Positions 1-10,451 of a DNA stretch of 64,000 nucleotides are shown here, one piece after another. The stretch comes from Primulina eburnea. Its lineage: Eukaryota > Streptophyta > Magnoliopsida > Lamiales > Gesneriaceae. The stretch lies in contig NC_133103.1 in the NCBI RefSeq assembly GCF_022965805.1, forward strand, positions 28,758,329 through 28,822,328, given 5' to 3'. Position 1 is the first letter of the stretch. The number at the start of each line of letters is the position of its first letter. The notes under the pieces are model-generated. The model was given only the letters and a program-made list of their open reading frames with translations. It had not been told where the DNA came from and did not search any database. The position numbers and the translations under genes are program-made.

Positions 1-360
1 CGTGTCTATCTGCTGTTGTTGTCTCATATAACTTAGATATCAGTCTTACCCTTTTCCCATCATCGGCCCTGTCCCAGTAGAGACAGTATTACCCGTTAAG
101 ATATGGTGTCACTTTTTACGGCCCTCTTAGCCAACCAGGTCAAGCAGTGCACCGTTAGCAGCTTGATGTATGAGAACTTCCTAGGAGATGGGGACTTCAA
201 CAACAATGGGTTTTGAGTGGCGATTTTACACTTGTATGGATGGCGGTTGAGATGATTTGTGTAGTAGGATGCATCAGAATCCACAAGGCAACAGAACAAT
301 TGAAGCGATCGACATAGGTGCAGTTGAAGAAGAGGGAGAGAATGCTCGGATTGGAAGAGA
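1..360. other. Unassigned sequence left of an LTR fragment
   Basis: No gene is supported here. Short open frames lack recognisable motifs. The stretch abuts a degenerate LTR start at 361 and could be either flank or internal sequence of that element. No convincing primer site or polypurine tract was found. Confidence 0.4.
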
Positions 361-2958
361 TTTTAACGTCCGAAAAACCAACATAAATCACATGCATGCA
401 AATTATTTGAATTGCTTAATTATTTATTTAATGGATTTTAAATGCTTGAATGGTACATTTTAAAAGATTAAAGGTATGATTGCATGAATAAATGATTTTA
501 TGGCATGATTTAATGAAATTGAAGGATTTTACCAGAATATTCGATAATAGGCTGAGGAAATGAGACCGGGAAGACCAAGACAAGAATAAATATTTTTCGT
601 TAAATATTTTCAAGGCTTCTTACTATGATTAAAAATGATTAATTTTTTCTAAAAATGATAGAATTCAAATTATTTACTTGACGAGTTCAATTTTATTCAG
701 GAAGCCAGTTTTGGGCAAACAAGGACTTTTAAATGATCAAAAATATTATTTTTGGAAATTATTTTTTTGTAAACTTTTATTTTACAATTAAATAAGAGTA
801 TTGGACCAAATTTAACTAAATTTAGTAAGCCCAATTGCTCCTATACTTGGAAGCCCAAAACCCAAGCCCATTAACATGCAAATTAAAATTTATAAAAAGG
901 ATTCCTAGGTCTTTTTGACACCTATTTAGCCGAATCACACACATTAGCACACACCTAAATTTTGAAAATTAGGAAGAGAAGAAAATCTAGGGTTCTTTGT
1001 CGTATGTTCGTTCGTCTTCACACCCTCGCTAACGATTGAATATTCGAGCCTTTTAAACGAAAAGGCACGTTACTAAGATCTTTTGACACATCATTCAAAC
1101 CATAATATGCATGTTTCAATTGTTTTTTCATGAAAAATATTTACCTTCGATGGTTTAATAGTATGACGATTACTTTAAAAAAATTTGAATGTTATTACGT
1201 ACATATTAACATATTATTATTCCCAACAAGTACGCTGCCAACATAGGATGAATTATGGATAGAACATGAACAAATTTAAGATGAAACAAGTACTGGACAG
1301 TGAGCTAAGGGCTACACGTGAGTTGCTAGAAGAATCCTAAGGTTTGGAATGGTTCACACATGATTCAAGGGGCGGCTCGGTGCAAGGCTACGCAGGGCTC
1401 GGCTAGGTGGCTGGGCTGGACATGGTCAAGTGTAGGGAAGAGTCCTAGCAGGGCTATGATTCGAGTTCAAAGGCTTGGGGAGATTCCACGTGAAGAGAGA
1501 CTCCTCCCCCATGCTCGCGCAAGGTGGCTGCGGTCAAGGGGCTCGCGGCTAGGGCAGGGCGGTTCAAGGTTGGTCTAGTAGGGTCTAGGGATGATGATCA
1601 GGGGTCGGGTCGAGTCAAGGGCTGGTGCAGGGTGGCTCGTTGGTGGCTCGACCACAACATGAGGGAACTCGCACGGCTCCTCTTTTTCTGATGCAGCGGC
1701 TGCAGCATGGACCATGGGGCTTGGGGCTGGCTCGGTTGGGCCTAAGACTGGTCCAGGGTCGGTGAGGGTCAGAGGTGATCAATGGTTAGTAGCTAATGGT
1801 GTCCTAGATCGATTAGGAGTCCTAGGAAGTCTAGGAAGCACTTGCACTGCTCGTGACTTATGTGCAGGGCTCGTGCGACATGTTAGGGGCTGGTTCAATG
1901 GGTTAGGGATGGTCAGTAGAGGCCATAAGGAGTCTGGTCAGGGTTTGGCTCGAGGTGGCTCGGGCATGGTTCGAGAAATTTGGGAGATGGCTCGGTGGTT
2001 TTGAGCATGGGTTCAAAAATATAGTTTAATAGAAAAGAGCTTGAATCGTGGGTCCACGAGGGTGTCTCATGACTCACAAGGGTATTTTAGCATTTAAAAA
2101 GTCTACGTTTAAAATTTGGGAAGAAAATATTAAATTTTGAATTAATTCGGGAATTAAACACCTCACGAATTAGTAGATTGAAAATTAAATTGAAAGACTC
2201 GAATTGAAGCTAAGTAAAATTTTTAAAAATTTATATTGTTTGCTTAATTAATTATTTGGGATAAGCCCATGTCAATAAAAGTAAGAAAAAGTCAAAATAG
2301 AGAAACATTACGTCTAGTATATTGGGCAATACGAAAAAGGTTGGCAGCGTCCTGAAGGGACATTACGTAGGTTAAATGATTTATTATGATGAAATTGATG
2401 AAAATATGATATTTTATGATTTATGGTAAAGCTGTGAAAATTTTTACTATTAAAATGCTATTTTTGAAAGTCATGATATCATATGGTTTAAAAAGAAAAA
2501 AAAAATATTTTGAAGAATGTGAATTGACTGTGACAAAAGATAGATGATATGTGGGGGGTCCGTTTTCAGAAAGAACGGTGAACTTACAATTTTATGGGAA
2601 TGTCGTGAGGGAGAAGGCCCCTGGAGGAAGCCTAACGATCGTATTTTCATGGCGGTGCCTAGTGCCCGTCTCCTTGTGCCATGTGGAGCTGAAGACTGAT
2701 CAGTCAACCAGAGGATAAAATTCTAGTCACTTTCAAAGTTCAAACTTCACCCAAAATGATAAAGGATTGAAAGATTTACGATTAAATGATTTACGATTTA
2801 TGATTTATTTATGTTTACGAGTTTATTTTAATAAAAATATTATTTTTGTGCATGTGCCTCTGTAAGTATTATTTGCTACTCGTAGTTAGAATGTGTTGAG
2901 TTATTAGAGTCACTAGGTTTGAATGGCTGCAAGTGATGATGTATTTGAGAGAGGCAGT
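361..2958 (+). repeat. Gypsy-type LTR fragment, family R, copy 1
   Basis: The start resembles the usual chromovirus LTR beginning in degenerate form (TTAACGTCCGAAAAACC). A TATA-like box lies at about 888-897, followed by a leader. Positions about 2041-2958 align collinearly with 30783-31700, including a shared stretch ending in a gene-like motif about TTAGA-TCACTAG. The right end is cut where a minus-strand LTR begins near 2959, so the true LTR end and target duplication are missing. No coding capacity is seen. Family membership is inferred from the repeat copy and the end motif. Confidence 0.6.
1355..2010 (+). other. GC-rich GGCTCG/GGTTCG low-complexity block inside LTR family R
   Basis: About 650 bp of G-rich sequence built from degenerate GGCTCG, GGGCTCG and GGTTCGAG words stands out in otherwise AT-rich DNA. 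It lies downstream of the TATA-like box, so it would fall in the transcribed leader of the LTR. The open frames it contains (for example 1714-2004) are compositional. Copy 2 of this LTR (from 30783) begins just after the equivalent position and lacks the block. Confidence 0.6.
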
Positions 2959-4189
2959 TGTTGCGTTATTTTCTGCTCGCAGGCGCATGGTTGTCAATTT
3001 TAATATATGTAAGTAAAGTATTGTTCCCATGAGGAGTGTATATGTAAACATTCCTAATAAGAATCTAATAAGTAGATGAGTGATTTCACTAAGTTTCCAC
3101 GATAATTATTCCCGTTTGAATTTATACTCATGAATTCCATTATTTAATGGCCAAGAACACTTAATTGTTTTATTCCCCATTTCCCAAGTGATGAATAAAT
3201 TGTACCATTCAAACTTCGATCCAAACATTCCTAATATGAATCTATGTTCAATTGATATATTAAAACAATGTTCTTACCTAGGCCTCGCTAAAGTTATATG
3301 CCTTCCTAAAGATATAAACATTCAACGATGCATCTCTAATGATCTATAATTCTAGTCCCTCTCCCAAGTTGTAGAATTAATCAGACAACACATAATTTAT
3401 GACCAGTAAATTGCAGTCGAATAAAAAACAAAGAAACACTATTAAACCAAACATAATTCAATCATAAAAACAACCACGTCAAATCATCGTATCGACAAAG
3501 CTATGCTATCCTCTAGAATAGAAAATTAGTTAATAACGAAATTCAAGCAAAAACAGGACATGTTCGAAGTTTTAGACATTGCAACACAAGAAAATATAAA
3601 AATGAAAGAATAGATGACAAATCCGAAGTGCTGTCTCTGTCCCTAGATTCGTCGTTCTTTGTATTTGTGATCGATCTTTGCACTCCGGATCTTTGTCTTG
3701 TGTTTGCTCTTGCTCTCTCGTCTCTTTCTTCTCCCTAGAATGGCTGTTTTTCTTCTGAACCCTCGTTTATTCTTTTATTTCCGCGTCCAGGCCGTAAGTT
3801 GAAAGCCCAATTGCTTGTTTCGCCGTCATTAGCGCCGCGGCGCTGGGTGTACAGTGCCTAGGCACCCGTTCTTCGTGGGTGTAGGCACCGTAGCGCTTGT
3901 TGCTTAGCGCCGTAGCGCTTGTTCTTCGGCAATGAGGCACCGTGGCGCTTCTTGTGCAGTGCCTAGGCTCTTGTCTTTCAAATAAATGAGCACTGCGGCG
4001 CTACCTTTTGGCGCTGCGGCTCTCGTCTATCGCATTTCACAATTAAAACATGCTCCTAATCACCATCATTCGTCCAAAAAATGATTTATTTCTTGCACGA
4101 CACAAAAACAACAAAAAACCAAGCGTAATTCTGTTCGAAACTAATATAATTCACATTTATTAAATTAAGTGCAAGAATTGCACTTATCA
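2959..4189 (-). repeat. LTR of a Tat/Athila-like or non-autonomous element, minus orientation
   Basis: In the minus sense the LTR starts TGATAAGTGCAATTCTTGC at 4189, directly after a polypurine tract, and appears to end in ...CAACA at about 2959. It contains a GC-rich paired-word array (3831-4024), then an AT-rich TATA-like stretch and a leader in the minus sense. This is the 3' LTR of whatever element supplies the sequence at 4205-5732. No matching 5' LTR was found. The left boundary is approximate. Confidence 0.65.
3831..4024 (-). promoter_or_regulatory. Array of four paired GC-rich 14-mers in LTR
   Basis: Four modules start at 3831, 3884, 3936 and 3989, a period of 52-53 bp. Each has a 14-bp word, exactly 8 bp of spacer and a second 14-bp word. 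Several words are perfect palindromes, such as AGCGCCGCGGCGCT. The array lies upstream of an AT-rich TATA-like stretch in the minus sense. A regulatory role is inferred from position only. Confidence 0.6.
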
Positions 4190-4204
4190 AACCCCCCAAA
4201 CTTG
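4190..4204 (-). other. Polypurine tract next to the LTR at 2959-4189
   Basis: In the minus sense this reads CAAGTTTGGGGGGTT and directly precedes the LTR start TGATAAG. That is the standard arrangement for priming plus-strand DNA synthesis. Confidence 0.7.
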
Positions 4205-5732
4205 AACTTTTGCTAGTCCCGAGAAAAATAAAAGTAAAAATAAGAACGAAATCAAAACTAAAATACTAACAACTATAATTCATGGATATGCAATCAGTGA
4301 TATTTGCCTCCGACTTATCCATTTTCTTATACTTCGCAATTACTCAAGAGCCACGTGTGTGTGATATGTCAATGTTCATTTATCCAATCAAATTCTCAAA
4401 TAAATTTACAACACTCGTTCGCCTTATAAATTTAAGAGATCGTCAGTTCAGTTCAACTCACACTTCATTTAGATTACAAATTCACTTACACAGATCGCAT
4501 AGGACTTTATTGGTGATTATTTGGCCCATAATATTTTCAATACAAGTATGCCAAAAAATGATGTCACACAATGAGATGCTTACATGCAACTGATTAAATT
4601 TATACTTGCTAACCATTTTACGCAGGTATCCATAAGCTTGACTTGAACAGCTTTTCTCCAATAGTATATTGGATAAACGCGACATGGTTAATAGGTGTTG
4701 TAGGCTTATAACGTTAGGCTATGGCTTATGGCTACAATAAAACGTATGGAAATCAAACTTCGAGAGATATATTTGAATTTTCAGCATTTCCACTCTCCTT
4801 TCATTCACCATCCCTTATTGTTTTCTTCACACTCATATCCTCCATTTCCCATATTTTTTTCACCCATTTTTGATTCATTCCTTCTTATTGTTTTTCTCTT
4901 TTTTTTCCAACTCCTTTATACACATTGAATTTTCATTTTCTTTTCAAGGAGTATTTGAATCATTTCAATACCAACGAACTTATTTCTCTCAAAATTAGGT
5001 AGGACAATAGGTTTGGGAGCTTCATTAGATAGTTGTTGTGGGATGTATAATAGATACAAGTGGGGGATAATTATATGTCATTGACACACACCACTTGATT
5101 TTTGTAGTAGTCTCAAAATGGGACACTAGGGATATTTTATGTTCATTTGGTAAGCTCGAAGGCTCAAACGGTTCCAAAGATTTCCTAAATCATTCATATG
5201 TCATATATTATCTGTATTTTGCCTCGAAAAGTGTTCAAGCTAGTTCTAGATTTTCATCAATCCATTAGTTATCTAAGCCCAAAGATATTGAGAAAAATTG
5301 CCTAGATCATCTCTGTGTTTGCAAAAGTTTCAGTTAATGTCATGTGAGAATTACTAAATTCATATCTCCGTTTTTTAATTAGCATCACATGTATGTAAAT
5401 TGTATCTAAGCATCGATACTATCATCAAACATGACAGTGCAAAAGATCTGTGACTCTCAAGTTAGCATGAATACATATATGCTCTAGAACCACAATTACA
5501 TTTTCATCATCGGCCACACCATGACATATCCATGACTTTGTCTAACGACTCTATCATGCAATAACTAATTTTGTTTTAAACAAACTAGACTCAACCGTGC
5601 ATGGAATAACAACTCATGCAATTCCTAAAAACGAATTAACAACTGAACTCAAAAGCAACTGAAACTCAAAAGTAAATCAGAATTAACGACCCCCAAACTT
5701 AAGTACTTGCATTGTCCCCAATGAACAGGAAT
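4205..5732 (-). mobile_element. 3' untranslated region of a non-autonomous element (minus)
   Basis: No gene is present. In the minus sense the stretch runs from just after the stop codon of the gag-like ORF at 26805-27966 (now separated by the chromovirus) to the polypurine tract at 4190. It shares scattered blocks with 29560-30780 on the opposite strand, including a segment around 5160-5290 that matches 30080-30200. A block at 5688-5729 is conserved between the two copies. Confidence 0.6.
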
Positions 5733-6338
5733 TGTAACGCCCAGACATTCATATGCATATGATGTAAGGTAATGATTATGATTAAGTATGGTCATTATTC
5801 CTTTTATGGTTTATTATGATAATCTTTTGGGGATATGTGATGTAATGGTGATGGTTTATGGTTTCAAGATATGATATGAATGGTATTGAATGATATAGAA
5901 TGAAACAGAGAATGTATGGGTATAATAGAAAGTTGATCTTTAGCTAAGTAGATAATGGAAGTGCTAAAACGGTATGAAACTGTGGCAGTAGTTGTGGTTT
6001 TTAGCATAATGTTTTGTATATTGATCTGAATGATGTGAGGCAACTTTCATTAGAAAGATAAGACATGAGGCTATAATTTTCATGTTTTGAGTTTTTTTCA
6101 AATCATTGTGGAAGATTAGCCAAAAGCGCCCCGAAGTGTGTCGTGTGTATCGTCGTTCCTCCAGTGACACATGTTGAGAGATTGAGCATAACTTTTTACT
6201 CAGACCTTCAAATGACATGAAGCTAATTGGAGATTTAAGCCAAGACATAGAGCTACAACTTTCATGCTTACCATTTTTCCAAATTATGACGGGAAGAGGC
6301 GTTTCGGAGAAGATCTTTGAGGCGGCTGTGCGCAGAGC

Positions 6339-6447
6339 AGCGCCTGAGCGGTAAGAAATGACTGCTCGAGTGCCACTGGTTCTGAAATTTTTGGTTTTTG
6401 ACAGAAACATCCGCGCTAGGGCGGTAATTTATGACCGCCCGAGCGCC
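6339..6447 (+). promoter_or_regulatory. Two paired GC-rich modules upstream of the LTR TATA box
   Basis: Modules lie at 6339-6374 and 6412-6447, 73 bp apart. Each has a word of the GGCGCCCGAGCGGT type, an 8-bp AT-rich spacer and a word of the ACCGCCCGAGCGCC type. The two words form an imperfect inverted pair. The TATA-like box follows about 35 bp later. Confidence 0.6.
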
Positions 6448-6924
6448 CAGTACAGTAAAAAACGTATTTTGGGTGTTTTAAGGTATAAAATCTTTTGAGA
6501 AACAACTTTTCCTTATTTTCTTCTCCTCCTTTCTCTTCTCCAATGATTCCAAGCTAGGATTCTTCATTTTCTTCTTATCCTTTCTTTCAATCAAGCAATT
6601 AATCTTCTATCCGGAATTGGAACTTCATCTTTTAAGTGAAAGGGACAAAGGTAAGTGGTTTTTCTTCTTGTTCTTGAGTTATTGAAGATGGTGGATTTAG
6701 GTCATGATAGTTGTGATTGATGTATTGGATTAAATGGTCATCTAATGTTGTTATTTGAGTGTTGATGGTTAGTTATTGGGTTTATTATTGTAGGATCACC
6801 ATCAAGGTTTAGGAAACCAAGTGCTCCAAGTGTAGTAAGTGGAATCATTTCTTAAATGCATCACATGATCCTATATGTATGTGTTTTGATGATTTTATGC
6901 TTAACTCCTTTCAAATTCCATTCA

Positions 6925-6926
<2 letters not shown>

Positions 6927-6966
<40 letters not shown>
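6927..6966. repeat. (AT)20 microsatellite
   Basis: A pure dinucleotide run of 40 bp, present only in the 5' LTR of the chromovirus. Confidence 0.95.
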
Positions 6967-6969
<3 letters not shown>

Positions 6970-7833
6970 AATATTTATATATGGTAGTGCAATTATATGC
7001 ATTTTGAATGAAAGGAGTTAAACTTTACAAGATGTCTCTAATGTGTTTTATAAAATGCTTGAATGAAGTTTTATATGATTGAATGATTGGATTGATAGTG
7101 ATAGTAGCAGGTGTTGCCTCTGGCAATTCTAAATCTGCAATGTAATTAGCCAATTAACGATGAAAACATGTGCTCTCTTATAAGATGCATTTTATGTAGA
7201 GGTACGTGTCCCTCCTATAAGATTCGTTTTTACGAAGAGGGTTAGCAATGAATGAACTATCTGATAAGAACTATCAATTCTTCAGTTGATCAATGAAATG
7301 AATATCATCCCTATGTATTCTTTATTATGATTTTTTAAGGATGATATTAATGATGATTCGACGTTTATGAAATGAAATGGATAATGTTTTCAAGAAAATG
7401 AAATTGAGGCTATTCATTTTATGTTTTACACTAAAATTATATATACGTATCTTGTTAATATTGATTCTATTTGCTGAGTTTTATACTCATTCCAGTTATG
7501 TTCATGTGATGCAGGCATAGGTAAGAAAGACTGATCATCCATGAGTTGTCGAAGCGAGAGAATGGATTATGCCAAACTTTGGAGATTTCAATTGGACGTT
7601 ATTTTTGTTATGTTATGGATATGGTTATTTTGGAAAATGTTGTAAATCTTGTTTTGGTATTTCATGGTTATGAAAATCTTTTGCATGTATTTTATTTGTT
7701 GTTTGAGACAGGTGGCATGTCCTATTTACGGGAAGATGCTGCCCAAATTTTTTTAGAATAACACATTTTCTCCAAATTATATTTTAAAGCTTCCGCACTC
7801 ATTATGCATTTTAGTCACGAGTGTTACATTTAG

Positions 7834-7845
7834 TGGTTTCAGAGC
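7834..7845 (+). other. Primer binding site, initiator-Met tRNA type
   Basis: TGGTTTCAGAGC lies five bases after the LTR. It differs by one base from TGGTATCAGAGC, the complement of the plant initiator-Met tRNA 3' end, which is the usual primer for chromoviruses. Confidence 0.85.
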
Positions 7846-8005
7846 CGAGATTTTTGGAATAATGATTTGGCATATGACTTCCTCTGTTGTCGACAATTTG
7901 GTATGTATGTATTTGCATCATTTGATATAATATGGATGTGTAGCCTCAATAATTATGCTATGTTATGTATGGAAATGTTTTTAAACTAATATGTATCATA
8001 GGATC

Positions 8006-9689
8006 ATGCCACCTAAGCGTAAAGCACCAGAAGGGGAGGATAGTTCATCATCTAGAGTGGTTGGTGAATTTAGCAAGTTACCGAAAAAACAGGCCAAGGT
8101 ACATGACGAGCAAATTCAGCAGCTCTTACGGACGCAGAATGCAGGGTGAGGGGGGAGAGAGAGAGAGAGAGAGAGGCCCGAGCCCGGTAGTGAAGGCGCA
8201 TACGAAAGATTTCGTAAGATGAAGCCACCAGAATTTTATGGTAGCACTGATCCCATGGTCGCCTTGGAACGGGTCAAAGATGTGGAGGCTATATATGATT
8301 ACATTCAGTTTGAAGATATAGATCGAGTCAGCTGTGCCATTTTTCTATTGACCAAGACGGCGAGGACTTGGTGGGACGCCACCAAGATATCAGTTAATGT
8401 CTCAGCACTCAAGTGGCAGGAGTTTAAAGATTTATTCTACGACAAATATTTTCCTCGAGATGTTCGAAGTAAGAAAGTGAAGGAATTTCTAGAACTGAAG
8501 CAAGGAAATATGTCAATGCAAGTTATATCCTCAAATTCGAAGGGGGGTGTCAGTTTGCCCCATATCTGGCCAGCAATGACATCGAAAAGGATGAGCATTT
8601 TCTTAGAGGTGTCCGAGCTGAAATTAAAAAAAATGTTCGAATGTCTAAAGCTGCTTCATATAAAGAGATTGTTGAAAAAGCAAGGATGGCCGAGCAGGAC
8701 GAGAAGGAAATTGAAAGAGAAACACAATTGAAGCGCCAAGATTTTTCTACTAAAGGCCAAGGATCCGGATGGAAAGGTAAGGGCAAGTTCAGAGACAAAG
8801 AAAAAGAGGAGCATCGACCCAAAGCTCCTATGCCACCGCCTACATATGATCGACTTGTATGTCCAAAATGTGGAAAATTCATACAGGTGAGTAGCTTGGT
8901 TGGAAGTAATCCATCCTTTCGTTGTCGAGGTGTTGGACATGTTATCAAAAATTTTCCTAGTGAAGGGTAAGAAAGAGAAGGATAAGGTTCAAGGCAAAAT
9001 CTTCACAATGACTAAAGAAGGCGCAAATCGTGATTCTTCTGTTATATCAGGTACTATCTTAATTTCAGGTAAGTCCGCTATTACATTGATTGACACTGGT
9101 GCTATGCATTATTTTATGTCTGAACTTTTCTTGCGCACTTTGAATGTTGTTCCATCTTTTGACCCCTCCAATATAGTATTTTATTGCCATCGGGAGACGA
9201 AATATGGCCTTTCAGTATTCTTAAAGGTTTTACAGTACACGTGAATGAGAAAATCTATTTTGCTGATCTTATTATTATTCCCATGGTGGTGTTTGATGTT
9301 ATTTTGGGAATGGTCTGGCTATTTTCATATCGTGCCGTTATTGACTGCGTGGCTAAAATGGTGCGATTTCCTGCAAAAGATGATGATAGCGGGATTTTCA
9401 AGAGTTCAGGTATTTCACTTGACACACCATATATTTATTGTCTCAAAGCTCATGAAATGTTATCAAATGGGTGTCAGGGGTTTTTAGCTGCTGTGATAGA
9501 TGTAAATATTGAGATACGATGAAGTTGAATAAGATTGAGGTAGTTCGGGATTTTCCTTGTATTTGCAGATGATGTGCCTGGATTGCCACCTGACCGTGAA
9601 GTTGAGTTTGTGATTGACTTGGTTCCAGGTACTGCTCCGATTTCGACTGAAATGAAGGAACTGAAGAATCAGTTGGAGGATCTATTAGA
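8006..9689 (+). pseudogene. Chromovirus gag-protease, broken
   Basis: A start at 8006 (MPPKRKAPEGED...) is followed by an in-frame TGA beside a (GA)n run at about 8148-8176. The gag domain resumes around 8219 ([13 protein letters not shown]..., then TWWDATK), matching the plant retrotransposon gag family. It shifts frame near 8520. The zinc knuckle at about 8911-8958 has lost its first and last cysteines (SFRC...GHVIKNF). The aspartic protease motif DTG is at 9092-9100, and the FDVILGM segment follows in another frame after a shift near 9180. The last residues before the reverse transcriptase ([14 protein letters not shown]) end at 9690, where a solo LTR interrupts the gene. At least three frameshifts or stops make it a pseudogene. 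Confidence 0.9.
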
Positions 9690-9816
9690 CTGTAATGCCC
9701 GAGATTAAATCACTGTAATCAGACATTGATTAATTAACATAATTGAGGTTGTAGGAACTCGAATGAAGAAGTCGGGCATCGGTGCATTATAAGCCAAGAT
9801 GTTGAACAGAACATCT

Positions 9817-9946
9817 GGCGCCCGAGCGGTAGAAAAGAGCCGCCCAAGCGCCAGTGCACCATAAGTTTAGAATTTGGGCAGAACGTCTGGCGCCCGAGCG
9901 GTAAATTGTGATCGCCCGAGTGGTAAATTGTGACCGCCCGAGCGCC
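9817..9946 (+). promoter_or_regulatory. Paired GC-rich modules upstream of the TATA run in LTR family B
   Basis: One module is at 9817-9852 (word, 8-bp spacer, word). A second starts 72 bp later at 9889 and has three words, reaching 9946. The words are the same as in the chromovirus LTR, although the rest of the two LTRs is unrelated. Confidence 0.6.
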
Positions 9947-10451
9947 GCTTCCAATACATGAAAAATAAGCCACGTATCTTTGGCATGCAAGTGGATGTAT
10001 ATATATGTATATTAAGGCGTTATTCCTTCAGAATCAGCAAGGAAACAACGTAGAAAGCTTCAGAGAAAAGCTACGAGAAATCCTTACGCCTTTTATCTTG
10101 TAGATTCGTGATTTGTGCAAGATCCGCCCGTCTAATTTATAATCTGACTTCAATATTGTATTCCTATCGACGCGAGCTTCAACTGGACGTAAGTTTTATT
10201 GATTTTCTTTATGATTTGAAAATATGATATTGAAGGAATCAGACATGGTTCATATATGGTGTTCTTGACATAGTAGACATCGTATAATCGAAACCGGATT
10301 GAAGAACGGATACCGTATGAATTTTTTATGATCTTCAGAATGTATTTGATTGAGATTTGATATCAGAATTGTATTTTTATCGATTATGAGATGTTGGGAT
10401 TGATATCTTATTGATGTTGTATTGCTGGGTATATTAAGATGGTACTGTTAT

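Larger units (their letters stand above)
5733..7828 (+). repeat. 5' LTR of the chromovirus
   Basis: It runs from TGTAACGCCC to GTGTTACA and matches 24945-26757 along its length. A TATA-like box (GGTATAAAATC) lies at about 6480, preceded by two paired-word modules at 6339-6447. It carries an (AT)20 run at 6927-6966 and about 280 bp (about 6880-7156) that the other LTR lacks. Confidence 0.93.

Noticed and set aside
1714..2004. Glycine-rich 96-residue open frame
   Set aside because: It follows from the G-rich composition of the GGCTCG block, which depletes stop codons. No motif was seen.
4728..4928. Serine/phenylalanine-rich 66-residue frame
   Set aside because: Pyrimidine-rich low-complexity DNA in the 3' region of a retroelement; the inverted related copy has no such frame.
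5690..5705. Polypurine tract marking an LTR boundary
   Set aside because: No LTR-like start follows in the minus sense. The real tract and LTR start TGATAAG lie at 4189-4204, and a similar block in the second copy is also not followed by an LTR.
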